Positions 1 through 11,818 of a stretch of 64,000 nt of DNA are shown piece after piece; position 1 is the first letter of the stretch, and every line of letters begins with the position of its first letter. The notes below the pieces were generated by a model. That model made no database searches. It was not told the origin of the DNA and was given only the letters and a program-made list of their open reading frames with translations. The DNA is from Sulfolobus acidocaldarius SUSAZ (lineage in GTDB: Archaea > Thermoproteota > Thermoprotei_A > Sulfolobales > Sulfolobaceae). Location: the NCBI GenBank assembly GCA_000508305.1, contig CP006977.1, forward strand, positions 1,272,621 to 1,336,620, in the 5' to 3' direction. A program made the translations under genes and the position numbers.

Positions 1-635
1 CAAACTATTGTGAGGCACTAAGAGAATTAAGCGCATCTAAAGAGGAAGTTCCTGGAAGAGGTGGATATCCAGGTTATATGTACACTGACCTAGCAGTAAC
101 CTATGAAAGAGCAGGAAAAGTCAGAGGTAAAAAGGGATCCATAACCCAGATGCCAATTTTGACTATGCCAAACGATGATATTACTCACCCTATACCTGAC
201 TTGACTGGCTATATAACTGAGGGTCAGATAGTTCTAGATAGGTCTTTGTTTAACAAGGGAATATACCCACCAATTAATGTATTAGCTAGTTTGTCAAGAT
301 TAATGAGAGACGGAATCGGAGAAGGTAAGACCAGAGATGATCATAAGGATCTTTCAAATCAGTTATTTGCAGCTTACGCAAGAGCACAGGATATAAGAGG
401 TTTAGCCGCAATAATTGGTGAGGACAGCTTATCTGATGTTGATAGGAAATACTTACTATTTGCTGAACAGTTCGAGAGGAAATTTATAAATCAGGGAATA
501 AATGAGAATAGAGATATAGAGACTACATTGGATATAGGTTGGGAAGTAATATCTATGTTACCAGAGTCAGAAATAAGCTTGATTAGAACTGAGTACATAA
601 AGAAGTATCATCCTAACTACAGGGTAAAGAAATGA
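1..635 (+). CDS. atpB: A-type ATP synthase subunit B, C-terminal part (partial)
   Basis: This is the non-catalytic nucleotide-binding subunit that alternates with subunit A in the soluble head of the membrane-bound archaeal ATP synthase. The gene enters from the left edge: the frame is open from base 3 ([12 protein letters not shown]...), so the ATG at 78 is internal and roughly 210 C-terminal residues are present. Family-typical segments are [25 protein letters not shown] and [18 protein letters not shown]. The stop overlaps the start of the next gene (subunit D) by four bases, so translation is probably coupled. Identity is secure; the N-terminal half and the P-loop-like region lie outside the window. 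Confidence 0.96.
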   Translation, partial: NYCEALRELSASKEEVPGRGGYPGYMYTDLAVTYERAGKVRGKKGSITQMPILTMPNDDITHPIPDLTGYITEGQIVLDRSLFNKGIYPPINVLASLSRLMRDGIGEGKTRDDHKDLSNQLFAAYARAQDIRGLAAIIGEDSLSDVDRKYLLFAEQFERKFINQGINENRDIETTLDIGWEVISMLPESEISLIRTEYIKKYHPNYRVKK

Positions 636-1261
636 GCTCAAGGAAAGTCTTACCTACAAAGATTAACCTTATTAATTTACGAAGGCAAATAAGGTTAATT
701 AGGACTATTAAGAGGCTTTTGGAAAATAAGCGAGAAGTCTTGTTACTATACCTTAGGCAATATGCTGATGAGTATGAGAAAGTGTATAATGAAGTTAGTA
801 AGGTTCTAAGTGATGTTTATTCCACTTACTTGCAAGGTGTTGCCTCTGAGGGTTTGTCTACAATCCAGACCTATGCAGATTCTATTCCATCCTCATTAAA
901 TGTAAATATTAGTATTAAAGTTCTATTTGGTGTAAAGATACCTGTAGTGGATTTGGATGAGTCTACAATTCAGCAACAGCCTTTTGGTAATCTAGAGATC
1001 TCTCCATATATATTAAAGTCTAGAGAGCAAATGTCCTATGCATTCAAGAAGATATTAACACTAATAGAAATAGAGTCCAGTATTAGGGCTCTCAGCGGTG
1101 AATTAAGAAAAACACAGCGTTTAATTAATGCAATAGACACATCTATCTTGCCTTTCTATCAGTCTTCTTCAAAATACATAAAGTCTGTTCTAGATGATAG
1201 AACAAGAGAGGAGTTCACAAGACTTAAAATGGTTAGAAAATTACTTCAAAGAAGGAGGTAA
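632..1261 (+). CDS. atpD: A-type ATP synthase subunit D (central stalk)
   Basis: Subunit D forms the coiled-coil rotor shaft that passes through the A3B3 head and couples proton flow to ATP synthesis. The protein is 209 residues, the usual size. The N-terminus ([20 protein letters not shown]) matches the conserved helix of the family, and both ends are long and charged as expected for an antiparallel coiled coil, with a less helical middle. The ATG overlaps the subunit B stop. The sequence near its end (AAGGAGGTAATAAAATG) carries a strong ribosome binding site for the next small gene. Confidence 0.94.
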   Translation: MSSRKVLPTKINLINLRRQIRLIRTIKRLLENKREVLLLYLRQYADEYEKVYNEVSKVLSDVYSTYLQGVASEGLSTIQTYADSIPSSLNVNISIKVLFGVKIPVVDLDESTIQQQPFGNLEISPYILKSREQMSYAFKKILTLIEIESSIRALSGELRKTQRLINAIDTSILPFYQSSSKYIKSVLDDRTREEFTRLKMVRKLLQRRR

Positions 1262-1265
1262 TAAA

Positions 1266-1427
1266 ATGGCTGAAGCTTACATTAATGAACTTAAGTCAAA
1301 ATTGGATGCCAGAAAGAAAGAGATTTTATCTCAATTGAATGAAGAATATAATAAAATTCTAAAGTCTCGATTCGAAGACCTTGAAAGTGTAAAGAGAAAT
1401 ATTTTAAAGGAAGTCCAAAACATATAA
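1266..1427 (+). CDS. Small ATP synthase subunit (Sulfolobus epsilon-type), 53 aa
   Basis: This 53-residue, highly charged, helix-forming protein ([17 protein letters not shown]...) sits between subunit D and the proteolipid. I recall a subunit of about 7 kDa, called epsilon, at this position of the Sulfolobus ATPase operon, and assign it on position and size. The frame is open further upstream from 1194, but the ATG at 1266 has a GGAGG motif a few bases before it and starts just after the subunit D stop. The sequence looks like a single coiled-coil helix with no recognisable domain. It should not be confused with the roughly 200-residue peripheral stalk subunit E of other archaea. Confidence 0.75.
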   Translation: MAEAYINELKSKLDARKKEILSQLNEEYNKILKSRFEDLESVKRNILKEVQNI

Positions 1428-1440
1428 TGATGAGATTAGA

Positions 1441-1746
1441 ATGAAGAAGGCATTACTAATATCTTTAATACTTCCTATTTTAATAGGAGGTATAGTAGCA
1501 GCTGCTCAAGCTCCACAAGATACTCCACAAGGTTTTATGGGAATTAACATTGGTGCTGGGCTTGCGGTTGGATTAGCGGCAATTGGAGCTGGTGTAGCAG
1601 TAGGTACAGCTGCGGCAGCAGGTATCGGTGTCCTTACCGAGAAAAGAGAGATGTTCGGTACTGTTCTAATTTTCGTGGCAATCGGTGAAGGAATAGCTGT
1701 ATACGGTATAATATTTGCAGTATTAATGTTATTCGCAGGCATATAA
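1441..1746 (+). CDS. atpP: A-type ATP synthase proteolipid (c/K) subunit
   Basis: This subunit forms the membrane ring of the ATP synthase rotor. The 101-residue product has a hydrophobic leader (residues 3-22, probably cleaved near the AAAQA segment) followed by two transmembrane helices (about 33-63 and 73-99) rich in Gly and Ala, joined by a polar loop TEKRE. Glu83 in the second helix (IGEGIAVYG) is the expected ion-binding carboxylate. It is the last gene of the operon, followed by T-rich sequence. Confidence 0.95.
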   Translation: MKKALLISLILPILIGGIVAAAQAPQDTPQGFMGINIGAGLAVGLAAIGAGVAVGTAAAAGIGVLTEKREMFGTVLIFVAIGEGIAVYGIIFAVLMLFAGI

Positions 1747-1768
1747 ATGAGTCACAAAGATAATAATG

Positions 1769-1790
1769 TTTTTTAACTGCTCATCTTTTT
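1769..1790 (+). terminator. Probable T-tract terminator of the ATP synthase operon
   Basis: Two T-tracts (1769-1774 and 1786-1790) follow the proteolipid stop. Oligo-U transcripts without a hairpin are the usual archaeal termination signal. The first tract (TTTTTTAA) also lies at a suitable distance to serve as TATA element for proS at 1808, so the element may do both. Confidence 0.4.
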
Positions 1791-1807
1791 GATTCAGTAG
1801 TTTAGCT

Positions 1808-3259
1808 ATGAAGTTAACGAGAGAGAAGTGGGAAAATAATTTCTCAGAGTGGTTTGATTGGGTAATAAGAGAGGCAGAGATCTACGATTATGGCAGATAT
1901 CCTGTAAAAGGAATGGGTGTATGGCTTCCATATGGTTTTAAGATAAGGCAAGCTGCTGTAGACCTTATCAGAAAATTGTTAGACGCTAAGGGGCATGAAG
2001 AAGTTTTATTTCCATTGTTAGTTCCTGAGGATCTATTAAGGAGAGAAAGTGAACATATTAAAGGTTTTGAGTCTGAAGTGTTCTGGGTTACCAAAGGTGG
2101 AGAAGAGAATTTGGATATAAGGTTAGCATTAAGACCTACAAGTGAGACAGCAATAACTTACATGGAAACATACTGGGTTCAGAGTTATAAACAATTACCC
2201 AAGAAATATTATCAGATTGTTAGTGTGTTCAGATATGAGACAAAGGCTACCAGACCAATGATCAGGCTTAGAGAAGTATCAACATTTAAGGAAGCTCATA
2301 CACTCCATGAGACGTATGAAGATGCTGAAAGACAAGTAAAAGAGGCAATTGAAATATATAAGAACTTCTTCGAGGAATTGGGTATTCCATATATAATGTC
2401 CCAAAGACCAGAATGGGATAAGTTCGCAGGTGCAATATATACCATAGCCTTTGATACCATAATGCCAGATTCTAGAGTTCTACAAATAGGAACTGTACAT
2501 CATCTAGGTCAACATTTCACCAAGGCATTTGACCTAAAAGTGCAAAGAAAAGATGGAACATTAGATTATCCCCATCAAACTAGTTATGGTATTTCTGATA
2601 GGGTAATAGCAGTTGTTGTCTCGATAAATGGAGACGATCATGGTACCATACTTTCACCAGTGTTAGCACCAATTAAAGCTGTAATAATACCTATTCCAGC
2701 CAAAGATGAAAAGGAGACTGAAAAGATAATTGAGTATTCTGAAGATGTGGCAAAAATTTTGATGAGTAATGGAATTAACACTGTTATAGATAAAGATACA
2801 GAAAAAACACCTGGAGAGAAGTATTATATTTGGGAGATTAAGGGCGTACCCTTGAGAATTGAAATAGGTCCAAGAGAGCTATCCTCAAATAGTGTATTTA
2901 TAAAGAGAAGGGATACTCTTCAAGGGGTAAGTGTCAAGAAAGAGAATCTAGTTAGTGAAGTAGTAAAACTATTAGAAACACTTAGAAAGGATCTGAAGGA
3001 GAGGGCTTGGAACTTTTTGAGGAGTAAGATTAGATATACCGACAAACTCGAGGAGGCTAAGAATATGTTGGACAGCAAGGCGGGTATAGTAGAGGTTCCA
3101 TGGTGCGAATCTAATGAATGCGGTTTGAAAATTGAGGAAACTACAGGTGCAAGAGTTTTAGGTAAGCCTTATGATAGTCCAAGAGATGTTTCCAAATCTA
3201 CTTGCGTGGTTTGTAAAAAACCTGCTAAGACAACTCTAAGGCTAGCAAAAACTTATTAA
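1808..3259 (+). CDS. proS: Prolyl-tRNA synthetase
   Basis: This class II aminoacyl-tRNA synthetase charges tRNA-Pro in the cytoplasm. The 483-residue protein is the archaeal/eukaryotic form without the bacterial editing insertion. Motif 2 is [15 protein letters not shown], followed by STFKEAHT. The typical N-terminal segment [13 protein letters not shown] and the active-site region [13 protein letters not shown] are present. The C-terminal extension has the cysteine pairs CESNEC and CVVC, which form the zinc site of this class. No strong ribosome binding site precedes the ATG; a TATA-like T/A run about 30 bases upstream suggests a near-leaderless transcript. Confidence 0.97.
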   Translation: MKLTREKWENNFSEWFDWVIREAEIYDYGRYPVKGMGVWLPYGFKIRQAAVDLIRKLLDAKGHEEVLFPLLVPEDLLRRESEHIKGFESEVFWVTKGGEENLDIRLALRPTSETAITYMETYWVQSYKQLPKKYYQIVSVFRYETKATRPMIRLREVSTFKEAHTLHETYEDAERQVKEAIEIYKNFFEELGIPYIMSQRPEWDKFAGAIYTIAFDTIMPDSRVLQIGTVHHLGQHFTKAFDLKVQRKDGTLDYPHQTSYGISDRVIAVVVSINGDDHGTILSPVLAPIKAVIIPIPAKDEKETEKIIEYSEDVAKILMSNGINTVIDKDTEKTPGEKYYIWEIKGVPLRIEIGPRELSSNSVFIKRRDTLQGVSVKKENLVSEVVKLLETLRKDLKERAWNFLRSKIRYTDKLEEAKNMLDSKAGIVEVPWCESNECGLKIEETTGARVLGKPYDSPRDVSKSTCVVCKKPAKTTLRLAKTY

Positions 3260-3295
3260 AAATAATTGCGGTGAATAAAGTAGGGTGTTTGATTT

Positions 3296-3582
3296 TTGCC
3301 AAAGAAGAGGGAGAATAGAGGGAGAAGAAAGGGCGACAAAGGACACGTTGGTAGCATACACTGTGACCAATGTGGTGCAAGAATTCCTGAGGATAAGGCA
3401 ATCTGTGTGACTAAGCCTTATAGTCCTGTGGATCCAGCTCTAGCACAAGAGTTGGAGAAGAAAGGAGCAATAATTATGAGATATCCAGTGACCAAGTGTT
3501 ATTGTGTGAATTGTGCTGTATATTTAGGTGTAATAAAGATAAGACCAGAACAGGAGAGGAAACAGAAAGCCAAATTGTATTA

Positions 3583-3583
<1 letters not shown>
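3296..3583 (+). CDS. rps26e: Small ribosomal subunit protein S26e
   Basis: This is an archaeal/eukaryote-specific protein of the 30S subunit that sits near the mRNA exit. The 95 residues start with the basic stretch PKKRENRGRRKGDKGH, followed by a zinc-binding Cys pattern (CDQC near residue 24, CYCVNC near 68). The family sequence RYPVTKCYCVNCAVYLGVIKIRP is recognisable by segments. The start is TTG at 3296; no upstream ATG/GTG is in frame close by. It stands alone between proS and pdxS. Confidence 0.95.
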
Positions 3584-4625
<1,042 letters not shown>

Positions 4626-4626
4626 A

Positions 4627-5229
4627 GTGAAAGTTGGTGTTATAGCATATCAAGGAAGCTTTGAGGAACATGCAATACAACTAAAGAGAGCTATGAGTAA
4701 GCTTAATTTAACAGGAGAAGTTATAGCTGTAAAGAAACCTAAGGACGTTGATTTAATAGACGGTGTTATAATACCTGGAGGAGAAAGTACCACAATAGGA
4801 ATAATTGCTGAAAAGTTAGGTGTCTTAGACGAGATAAAAGCAAAAATCAATAGTGGGTTACCTGTCTTAGGTACATGCGCAGGTGCTATAATGTTAGCTA
4901 AAGATGTATCTGATGCAAAAGTGGGTAAGAAATCTCAGCCATTGATAGGAACTATGGACATTCAGGTAGTAAGAAACTATTATGGAAGACAGAGGGAGAG
5001 TTTTGAAACAGATCTAGATTTTCACGTAATAGGTGGCGGTAAAGCAAGAGTTGTGTTTATAAGGGCTCCGATCATAAAGAGGACGTGGAATGACGCAACT
5101 GCTTTAATTTCATTCGAGAACGGAATTGTAATGGCAGAGCAGAAGAATATGTTAGCTACAACGTTTCATCCTGAATTATCAGAGAGCACAATTATACATG
5201 AGTATTTCTTGAGCAAAATAAAGAAATAA
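4627..5229 (+). CDS. pdxT: PLP synthase glutaminase subunit PdxT
   Basis: PdxT is a class I glutamine amidotransferase that hydrolyses glutamine and channels ammonia to PdxS. The signatures are GGESTT, the nucleophile loop GTCAGA and a C-terminal His-x-Glu in TTFHPELS. I place the start at GTG 4627 (200 residues, MKVGVIAYQGS), because AGGGG ends eight bases before it and family members begin here; the frame is open to another GTG at 4618, inside pdxS. The gene is two-cistronic with pdxS. Confidence 0.95.
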   Translation: MKVGVIAYQGSFEEHAIQLKRAMSKLNLTGEVIAVKKPKDVDLIDGVIIPGGESTTIGIIAEKLGVLDEIKAKINSGLPVLGTCAGAIMLAKDVSDAKVGKKSQPLIGTMDIQVVRNYYGRQRESFETDLDFHVIGGGKARVVFIRAPIIKRTWNDATALISFENGIVMAEQKNMLATTFHPELSESTIIHEYFLSKIKK

Positions 5230-5275
5230 ATTTTTTAGTATGAAATAAAATCCTATTCAGAAGGGTATTTTAGTC

Positions 5276-6808
5276 TTGCCTGCAAGAGATTTACTTCCAG
5301 ATAAGTCTGCTCTTCTTCATGGTCTTTTGAAGTACATCGAGAACAGAACGATTTATGGTAATATCCTAATTCACAAGAGACTCTTAGAGGATTTAGAGAG
5401 AGAGGCAAAAGAAGGTTTAGTTACGGCTGAGATCGCGTTGGATGAGGTGAAGAGATTAAAGGAAATAAGTGAGAATTTACTTGTTAGTTTTGAAATAGTT
5501 AACAGTGAAAATTTGCACGGTTCATTAAATGGGGTTTTAAGAGACTACTGTTTATTCCGTAAATGTACAATAGTAACTACAGACGAAATACAGAAGAAAC
5601 TATCAGAGAGTTTGAATATTGATGTTGTCCTCCTTCAACCAAGTCAGACAGAGTTAGAAATCGAGAAAATGTTTGATGAAACCACTATGAGTGTGCATTT
5701 GAAGGAGGGCGTAACACCAAAAGCAAAGAAAGGTAAGCCAGGTTCATGGCAGTTTGTTGAACTATCAAGCAACCCTCTCACTAGCACTGATATTAAGAGA
5801 GTGGTTAATGAGATCCTTTCCTCGGTAAATTACGTTAAAGACTCTTTTATAGAAATTGAAAGGAAAGGTTCAACAATTGTTCAACTTGGTAACTATAGGG
5901 TAGTTATAATTAGACCGCCCTTGAGCGATGGTTGGGAAGTCACCATAACTAGACCTGTAGTGAAAAAGAAGCTTGAAGAGTATAATATGGACGAAAAATT
6001 ACTCAAAAGGTTAAGGGATAAGGCAGAAGGCATATTGATTGCTGGTTCTCCGGGAATGGGTAAAACTACTTTTGCTCAAGCCTTAGCTGAATTCTACACG
6101 AGGATGAATAAGGTTGTAAAAACAATTGAATCACCTAGAGATATGCATTTACCACCAGAGGTTACGCAGTATTCCAAAAATTACGCTGAAGTTGGAGAAC
6201 TTCATGATATTCTTCTGTTAAGTAGACCAGATTATACTGTATATGACGAAATGAGAAATGATGAGGATTTCAAGCTCTACATAGATCTTAGGTTAGCAGG
6301 AATTGGAATGATTGGCGTTGTTCATGCAACATCACCAATAGATGCAATACATAGGTTTATAAATAGAATCGATATTGGTACAATCCCTAACATTCTAGAC
6401 ACTGTGGTTTTCATTAATTCAGGAAACGTTGCAAAGGTTTACGGTCTTGATATAACGGTTAAAGTTCCGACAGGGTTAAAGGAAGCCGACCTAGCTAGAC
6501 CTGTCGTGGAGGTTAAGGATTTAATAAGTGATAAAGCTGAATACGAAATATATGTTTTTGGAGAACAAACGATGATAGTTCCTGTTAAAAACCTACAGAC
6601 AAATTCTACCCAGAGAAGATTGGAGAGTATGATCAACAATATTATACCCTCGGCTTCCATATCATTCGAAAATGGTGAGTATATAATAACAATACCTAGA
6701 GACGAAATAGGAATGTTTAACAAAAAAGTTGTTTCTAAGTTGAAAAAATATGAGAAAAAGTACAAGATAAAGATAAGAGTAAGGTTTCCTGATGAGGATA
6801 CTACATAA
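5276..6808 (+). CDS. PIN-domain / KH-domain ATPase (archaeal PINc-VirB11-like family)
   Basis: This 510-residue protein combines an N-terminal PIN nuclease-like domain (about 1-125, with DKSALL near the start, an acidic stretch around residue 52 and TTDE at 101-104), a secretion-ATPase-like P-loop domain (Walker A GSPGMGKTT at 257-265, acidic YDEMRND downstream, VVHATSP) and a C-terminal KH-like RNA-binding region (about 460-505). Archaeal members are widespread and little studied; a role in RNA processing or quality control is inferred from domains only. The start is TTG at 5276 and the gene is monocistronic. Its last eight bases overlap the end of hjc on the other strand. Confidence 0.85.
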   Translation: MPARDLLPDKSALLHGLLKYIENRTIYGNILIHKRLLEDLEREAKEGLVTAEIALDEVKRLKEISENLLVSFEIVNSENLHGSLNGVLRDYCLFRKCTIVTTDEIQKKLSESLNIDVVLLQPSQTELEIEKMFDETTMSVHLKEGVTPKAKKGKPGSWQFVELSSNPLTSTDIKRVVNEILSSVNYVKDSFIEIERKGSTIVQLGNYRVVIIRPPLSDGWEVTITRPVVKKKLEEYNMDEKLLKRLRDKAEGILIAGSPGMGKTTFAQALAEFYTRMNKVVKTIESPRDMHLPPEVTQYSKNYAEVGELHDILLLSRPDYTVYDEMRNDEDFKLYIDLRLAGIGMIGVVHATSPIDAIHRFINRIDIGTIPNILDTVVFINSGNVAKVYGLDITVKVPTGLKEADLARPVVEVKDLISDKAEYEIYVFGEQTMIVPVKNLQTNSTQRRLESMINNIIPSASISFENGEYIITIPRDEIGMFNKKVVSKLKKYEKKYKIKIRVRFPDEDTT

Positions 6809-7232
6809 AGGAATCTAATGTTTTACTTATTTTCCCCTCAACATATCTTACCAATTCATCGAAATCCATTCCTGACTTAATTGTCTCTAAATCCGCAACA
6901 TAATTTCCTGCTTCTGTCCTCCTCAATATATCAAATCTTAGAAATTTGAGATCTTTTGCAATCTTAGCTCCTAGAAAAAGTTCACCTCCACTTTTTTTCG
7001 CAAATTCTTTTATTCCCTCAGCCTGTTCTTTTTGAATGTATATTTTGTTTCCATTTTTCCTGCTTTTCATTTCTATAAGTATTATGACGCCAGACTTCAT
7101 CGCAATTACATCGGGAACGTGATCCTTTCTGTTAGACCCGCTTGCTGGTGCTCTTATAACTGCAAATCCTTTATCTCTAAGCCTTGAAACAAGATATCTC
7201 TCAACTGTACTGCCTTTAGTTTTATTACTCAC
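6801..7232 (-). CDS. hjc: Holliday junction resolvase Hjc
   Basis: Hjc is an archaeal endonuclease that cuts four-way DNA junctions in recombination and fork repair. The 143-residue protein shows the nuclease fold: Glu of the KGSTVER segment, the catalytic pair in VPDVIAM and IEMKSRK, and RDKGFAVIRAPASGS. I choose GTG at 7232 (MSNKTKG...) because Sulfolobus homologues begin with a short basic tail before KGSxVER. An ATG at 7250 would add six residues that look like AT-rich promoter-type sequence. It starts 18 bases after the ilvC stop and is probably the last gene of the ilv operon. Confidence 0.93.
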   Translation of the reverse strand: MSNKTKGSTVERYLVSRLRDKGFAVIRAPASGSNRKDHVPDVIAMKSGVIILIEMKSRKNGNKIYIQKEQAEGIKEFAKKSGGELFLGAKIAKDLKFLRFDILRRTEAGNYVADLETIKSGMDFDELVRYVEGKISKTLDSFM

Positions 7233-7250
7233 ATAATAAAATAAAAACAC

Positions 7251-8602
<1,352 letters not shown>

Positions 8603-8625
<23 letters not shown>

Positions 8626-10321
8626 GTACTATCACCTGTTTTAACTTTCCACCTGGAGGTAATGTGGGTAAAGCTAACTCCTCCTTATCTATAGGCAATC
8701 TAATTACAGAAGGAATATTCTCTTTTATAGCAATTTTTATGGATTTCTCCAATTCTTCATAAGTTGTAGCATTAAAACCAAGCGCTCCAAATGATTCAGC
8801 AAGCTTTATGAAGTCTGGTGAAGGTCCATAATCTACTCCTACTATCCTTCTTCCAAAGAATAGATCCTGAACTTGCCTTACTAAACCTAAGGTTCTGTTA
8901 TCAAATATTACGGATATTATGGGAATGTTTTCATCTACTGCAGTGGCTAAATTAGTTGCAGTCATTAGGAATGATCCATCTCCGTCTAGATCCACAACTA
9001 CTCTGTCTGGTTTTGCCAACTTTGCACCGATAGCTGCTGGCAGTCCAAATCCCATAGTTCCCATTCCTGTAGAGGAGAGAAAAGTTCTGGGTTCTAAAAC
9101 ATCCCAAAAAACTTCAGCCCACATCTGATGTTGCCCAACTCCTGTTGTTACTATTGAATTCCTAGGAATTGAGTTTCTTATAATCTTAAGAATTTTCCAA
9201 GGCTTTAGTTTATTGTTTTCCTCTACGTAGTAGAATTGTGAATAGTATTCCTGATATTCTTTTATTCTCTTTACCCACTCACTTTTATCGTTCTTTTTAC
9301 CTACCTCTACTACAGCTTTTATTAGTTCTCTCAACAACGTCTTTGCATTACCCACAAGGTTTATGTCTACTTTTAATCCTCTTTCTCCATCCGTAGGGTC
9401 AACATTTACCATTATGAACTTTTTCTTAGTCTCTTTCATCTCGTCGTAAGATGTGATTGTCCTATCACTTAGTCTAGCTCCAACAACCAACATTACGTCT
9501 GATTCTAAGGCAGCCATTGATGCTTCCGCTCTTCCATAATATCCCATAGGACCAAAGTATAGTGGATGATCATGAGGTATGGCACTTTTTCCAGGGAATG
9601 TCGATATTATAGGTGTATGCAATAGCTCTGCTAATTCAAGTATTTCCTCTGTAGCATTAGACCAGGTTGCCCCTGTTCCTGCTAATATTATGGGTTTCTC
9701 AGCATTTATTAACAGTTCTGCAGCTTTCTTAATTTTTTGTCTATCTATAATCGTGGGGAATTCTCTATAACCAGGAACTATAGGTTTTTCAGGCCATTTA
9801 ACATCTTCCATTTTTTCATTTAGTATATCTCTAGGTATGTCAACTACTACTGGTCCCGGTCTTCCAGTTCCCGCGATATAGAATGCATTCTTTATCATTT
9901 GTGGCAATTCTTCTATCTTTTTAACTTCTATCACGTACTTTGTTATATGCTCAAAAATACCTATAGTGTCCGCTTCTTGGAAAGCCATCTTTCCAATTGA
10001 CGGTCTCACTACTTGTCCTGCTATTGCAACTACAGGGGAAGAATCCCAGTAAGCAGATATTAAACCGGTTACTAGATTAGTAACTCCTGGTCCTGAGGTG
10101 GCGGTGCAAACTCCTGGAAATCCTGATACTCTAGCATAAGCGTCTGCGGCATGTGCTGCAGCTTGCTCGTGTCTCATTAGAACATGTCTTAGTTCACCAT
10201 TCTTTAGATCTTCTAGGAATGCATCGTATATGGGCATATTTGATAAACCTGGTATTCCAAAGATTACTTTTACTCCTTCTCTTTTTAGAGAATCTACAAC
10301 TATTCTAGCACCACTAGGCAT
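8603..10321 (-). CDS. ilvB: Acetolactate synthase large (catalytic) subunit
   Basis: This thiamine-diphosphate enzyme condenses two pyruvates (or pyruvate and 2-oxobutyrate), the first common step to branched-chain amino acids. Three domains are visible: N-terminal with the activating glutamate in RHEQAAAHAADAYAR, a central FAD-type domain, and a C-terminal ThDP/Mg motif DLDGDGSFLMTATN. I place the start at ATG 10321 (572 residues), because AGGTG ends six bases before it; GTG 10330 in the same frame would put this ribosome binding site inside the coding region. It is the first gene of ilvB-ilvN-ilvC-hjc and has a striking dyad upstream. Confidence 0.96.
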
Positions 10322-10370
10322 TATAAACACCTTCTAAGAATATATTCAAACATGGATCTTTCTGTGTTAA

Positions 10371-10393
10371 ATTCTTCTGGCTTATAGAAGAAT
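10371..10393 (-). promoter_or_regulatory. Perfect 8-bp dyad around the putative ilvB TATA box
   Basis: ATTCTTCT at 10371-10378 and AGAAGAAT at 10386-10393 are a perfect inverted repeat with a 7-base spacer. On the minus strand the spacer region reads TTCTATAAG, a good TATA candidate, which would place the transcript start near 10357 and leave a leader of about 35 bases carrying the AGGTG ribosome binding site. A repressor bound here would block TBP. An RNA hairpin is the alternative reading if transcription starts further upstream. Confidence 0.5.
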
Positions 10394-10418
10394 ATATGGG
10401 TACTATTATTAAATTTGG

Positions 10419-10434
10419 AGGGTATATTCACCCT
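10419..10434 (-). promoter_or_regulatory. Second small dyad (AGGGT-N6-ACCCT) upstream of ilvB
   Basis: A 5-bp inverted repeat lies about 100 bases upstream of the ilvB start and about 40 bases from the TATA-centred dyad. Its position fits a second regulator site, but a repeat this short can occur by chance. Confidence 0.25.
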
Positions 10435-10473
10435 TCATTTTTTTCACTTCGGCAATAATATCACTTTAAATTT

Positions 10474-11007
10474 TTAAGCATTATTGTATATCTTTTTACT
10501 TTCTTCCTTTAGTTTATAAATAGTTTTAATTTTTTCCAGTAGTTGGGTATAACTTGTCACATCAACCCACATTTCTAAACAATTCACCTTCCCCACATAT
10601 AGCCATATATTTCCGAAGTGAGATCTTCTATCATCAACAAATATAATTTCATCTGGTTTAATCTTAACATTCTTCAGGCTACTTAATTTATTTATTATTT
10701 CTATAATATAAAGAAATTTATAAGGATGTTCGTTAGATACTATGACATCAAAGTAATCTTTTAATTTAAGAGTAGATAAAACAAGTTCTGTCTTCTCAGG
10801 TATGTTCCACGTTGCCATGGCTGTAAACAATCCCATTTGTCTAATTTCAGACAATGTTTCCCTAACATTTTCAAATAATCTCAATTTGTTACCTATTGAG
10901 TCTTCAACACTATTTTCGTCAATTAATCTTATTGGAGGTCGAAAAATTGATATATTTGAATGGGTCCACAATGTCTTATCCGCATCGAAGACCACTAATT
11001 TTATCAT
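10474..11007 (-). CDS. HAD-superfamily phosphatase (magnesium-dependent phosphatase-1 type)
   Basis: This 177-residue protein has the HAD motif I nucleophile ([10 protein letters not shown]), a motif II Thr/Ser region (MATWN), a lysine in SNEHPYKF, and motif [12 protein letters not shown]. This pattern matches the MDP-1 family (protein-tyrosine or sugar-phosphate phosphatase). The substrate is unknown. The ATG overlaps the stop of the upstream GTPase (ATGA), so the two are co-translated. The his operon of this window lacks a histidinol-phosphate phosphatase and this is one candidate, but nothing else links it to histidine. Confidence 0.8.
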   Translation of the reverse strand: MIKLVVFDADKTLWTHSNISIFRPPIRLIDENSVEDSIGNKLRLFENVRETLSEIRQMGLFTAMATWNIPEKTELVLSTLKLKDYFDVIVSNEHPYKFLYIIEIINKLSSLKNVKIKPDEIIFVDDRRSHFGNIWLYVGKVNCLEMWVDVTSYTQLLEKIKTIYKLKEESKKIYNNA

Positions 11008-11783
11008 TTGTTAGCATTTTTAGGTAGTAAATAATAAATTATTTTGCCTTCATGATAATCCCTTATAAAAGCCTTGGCTGCTTCATCTATGTTAGGTTCA
11101 TGACTGGTCTTTAGAATCCATCCTCTCTTTAGTGCAAGTTTTTCTAAGAAATCCAAGTAATTAGAGTAATCTATTTTATACGTATTTCTAATAACACTTT
11201 TATCTATTCCTTCTATTCTTTCGATTAGCAATTTTGCTCCTCTCACTGGATCCTCTAGCTTGTCCACATTTACTCCTCTTATGATTCTTTCTAGCTCGTT
11301 GCCATCAGGGGGTATTATTCCTGGTGTATCCCATGCAAATAGTCTGTTATCTATTCTGAAAAGTTGAATACTTCTTGTATATCCATAGCTCATAGGGTGT
11401 TTAGAGGTAGTGGCTGAATGCCGTCCCTTTAAGGCGTTTATTATTGAAGACTTTCCAGTCTTTGGATAACCAATGAAAATTATTTTTCCTTCACCCTCTA
11501 TCAATTCCTTAATTTTCTCTCTGAGAACCTTTGTCCCTAGATGTCGTGTGGCTGATATGTATATTGTAGGTATACCTTCATTTTCCTCTATGAATTTTTT
11601 CCATTTCTCTAAAACTTCTACGGGGATCAAGTCTCCTTTGTTTAAGATTATGAGTAATTTCTTTTGATTCTCTATCACGTAGTTTTCTAGTCGCTTAGAT
11701 CTGGTGAGATCAGGTTCTCTTGCGTCCAATACCTCCACCACAAGGTCTGATTTCCTGATGTAAGCGAGAATCTGTTTAATCAT
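11004..11783 (-). CDS. Circularly permuted GTPase of the YlqF/YawG (RbgA-like) family
   Basis: This 259-residue GTPase has its motifs in permuted order: G4 NKGD near residue 49, then G5-like ISAT, then G1 GYPKTGKSS near 104, a G2 region and G3 DTPGIIP near 152. Such proteins act in large ribosomal subunit assembly in bacteria and eukaryotes, and the same role is inferred here. The C-terminal part ([16 protein letters not shown]) contains the small basic domain of the family. It is the first gene of a two-gene unit with the HAD phosphatase. Confidence 0.88.
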   Translation of the reverse strand: MIKQILAYIRKSDLVVEVLDAREPDLTRSKRLENYVIENQKKLLIILNKGDLIPVEVLEKWKKFIEENEGIPTIYISATRHLGTKVLREKIKELIEGEGKIIFIGYPKTGKSSIINALKGRHSATTSKHPMSYGYTRSIQLFRIDNRLFAWDTPGIIPPDGNELERIIRGVNVDKLEDPVRGAKLLIERIEGIDKSVIRNTYKIDYSNYLDFLEKLALKRGWILKTSHEPNIDEAAKAFIRDYHEGKIIYYLLPKNANK

Positions 11784-11818
11784 TTACTTTATTTTAGTTT
11801 AGTACCCTAATTAATAGT

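Noticed and set aside
1426-1432. Perfect C box (ATGATGA) of a C/D-box guide RNA after the small ATP synthase gene
   Set aside because: No D box (CTGA) at suitable distance before the proteolipid start, and the sequence is explained by adjacent stop and start codons.
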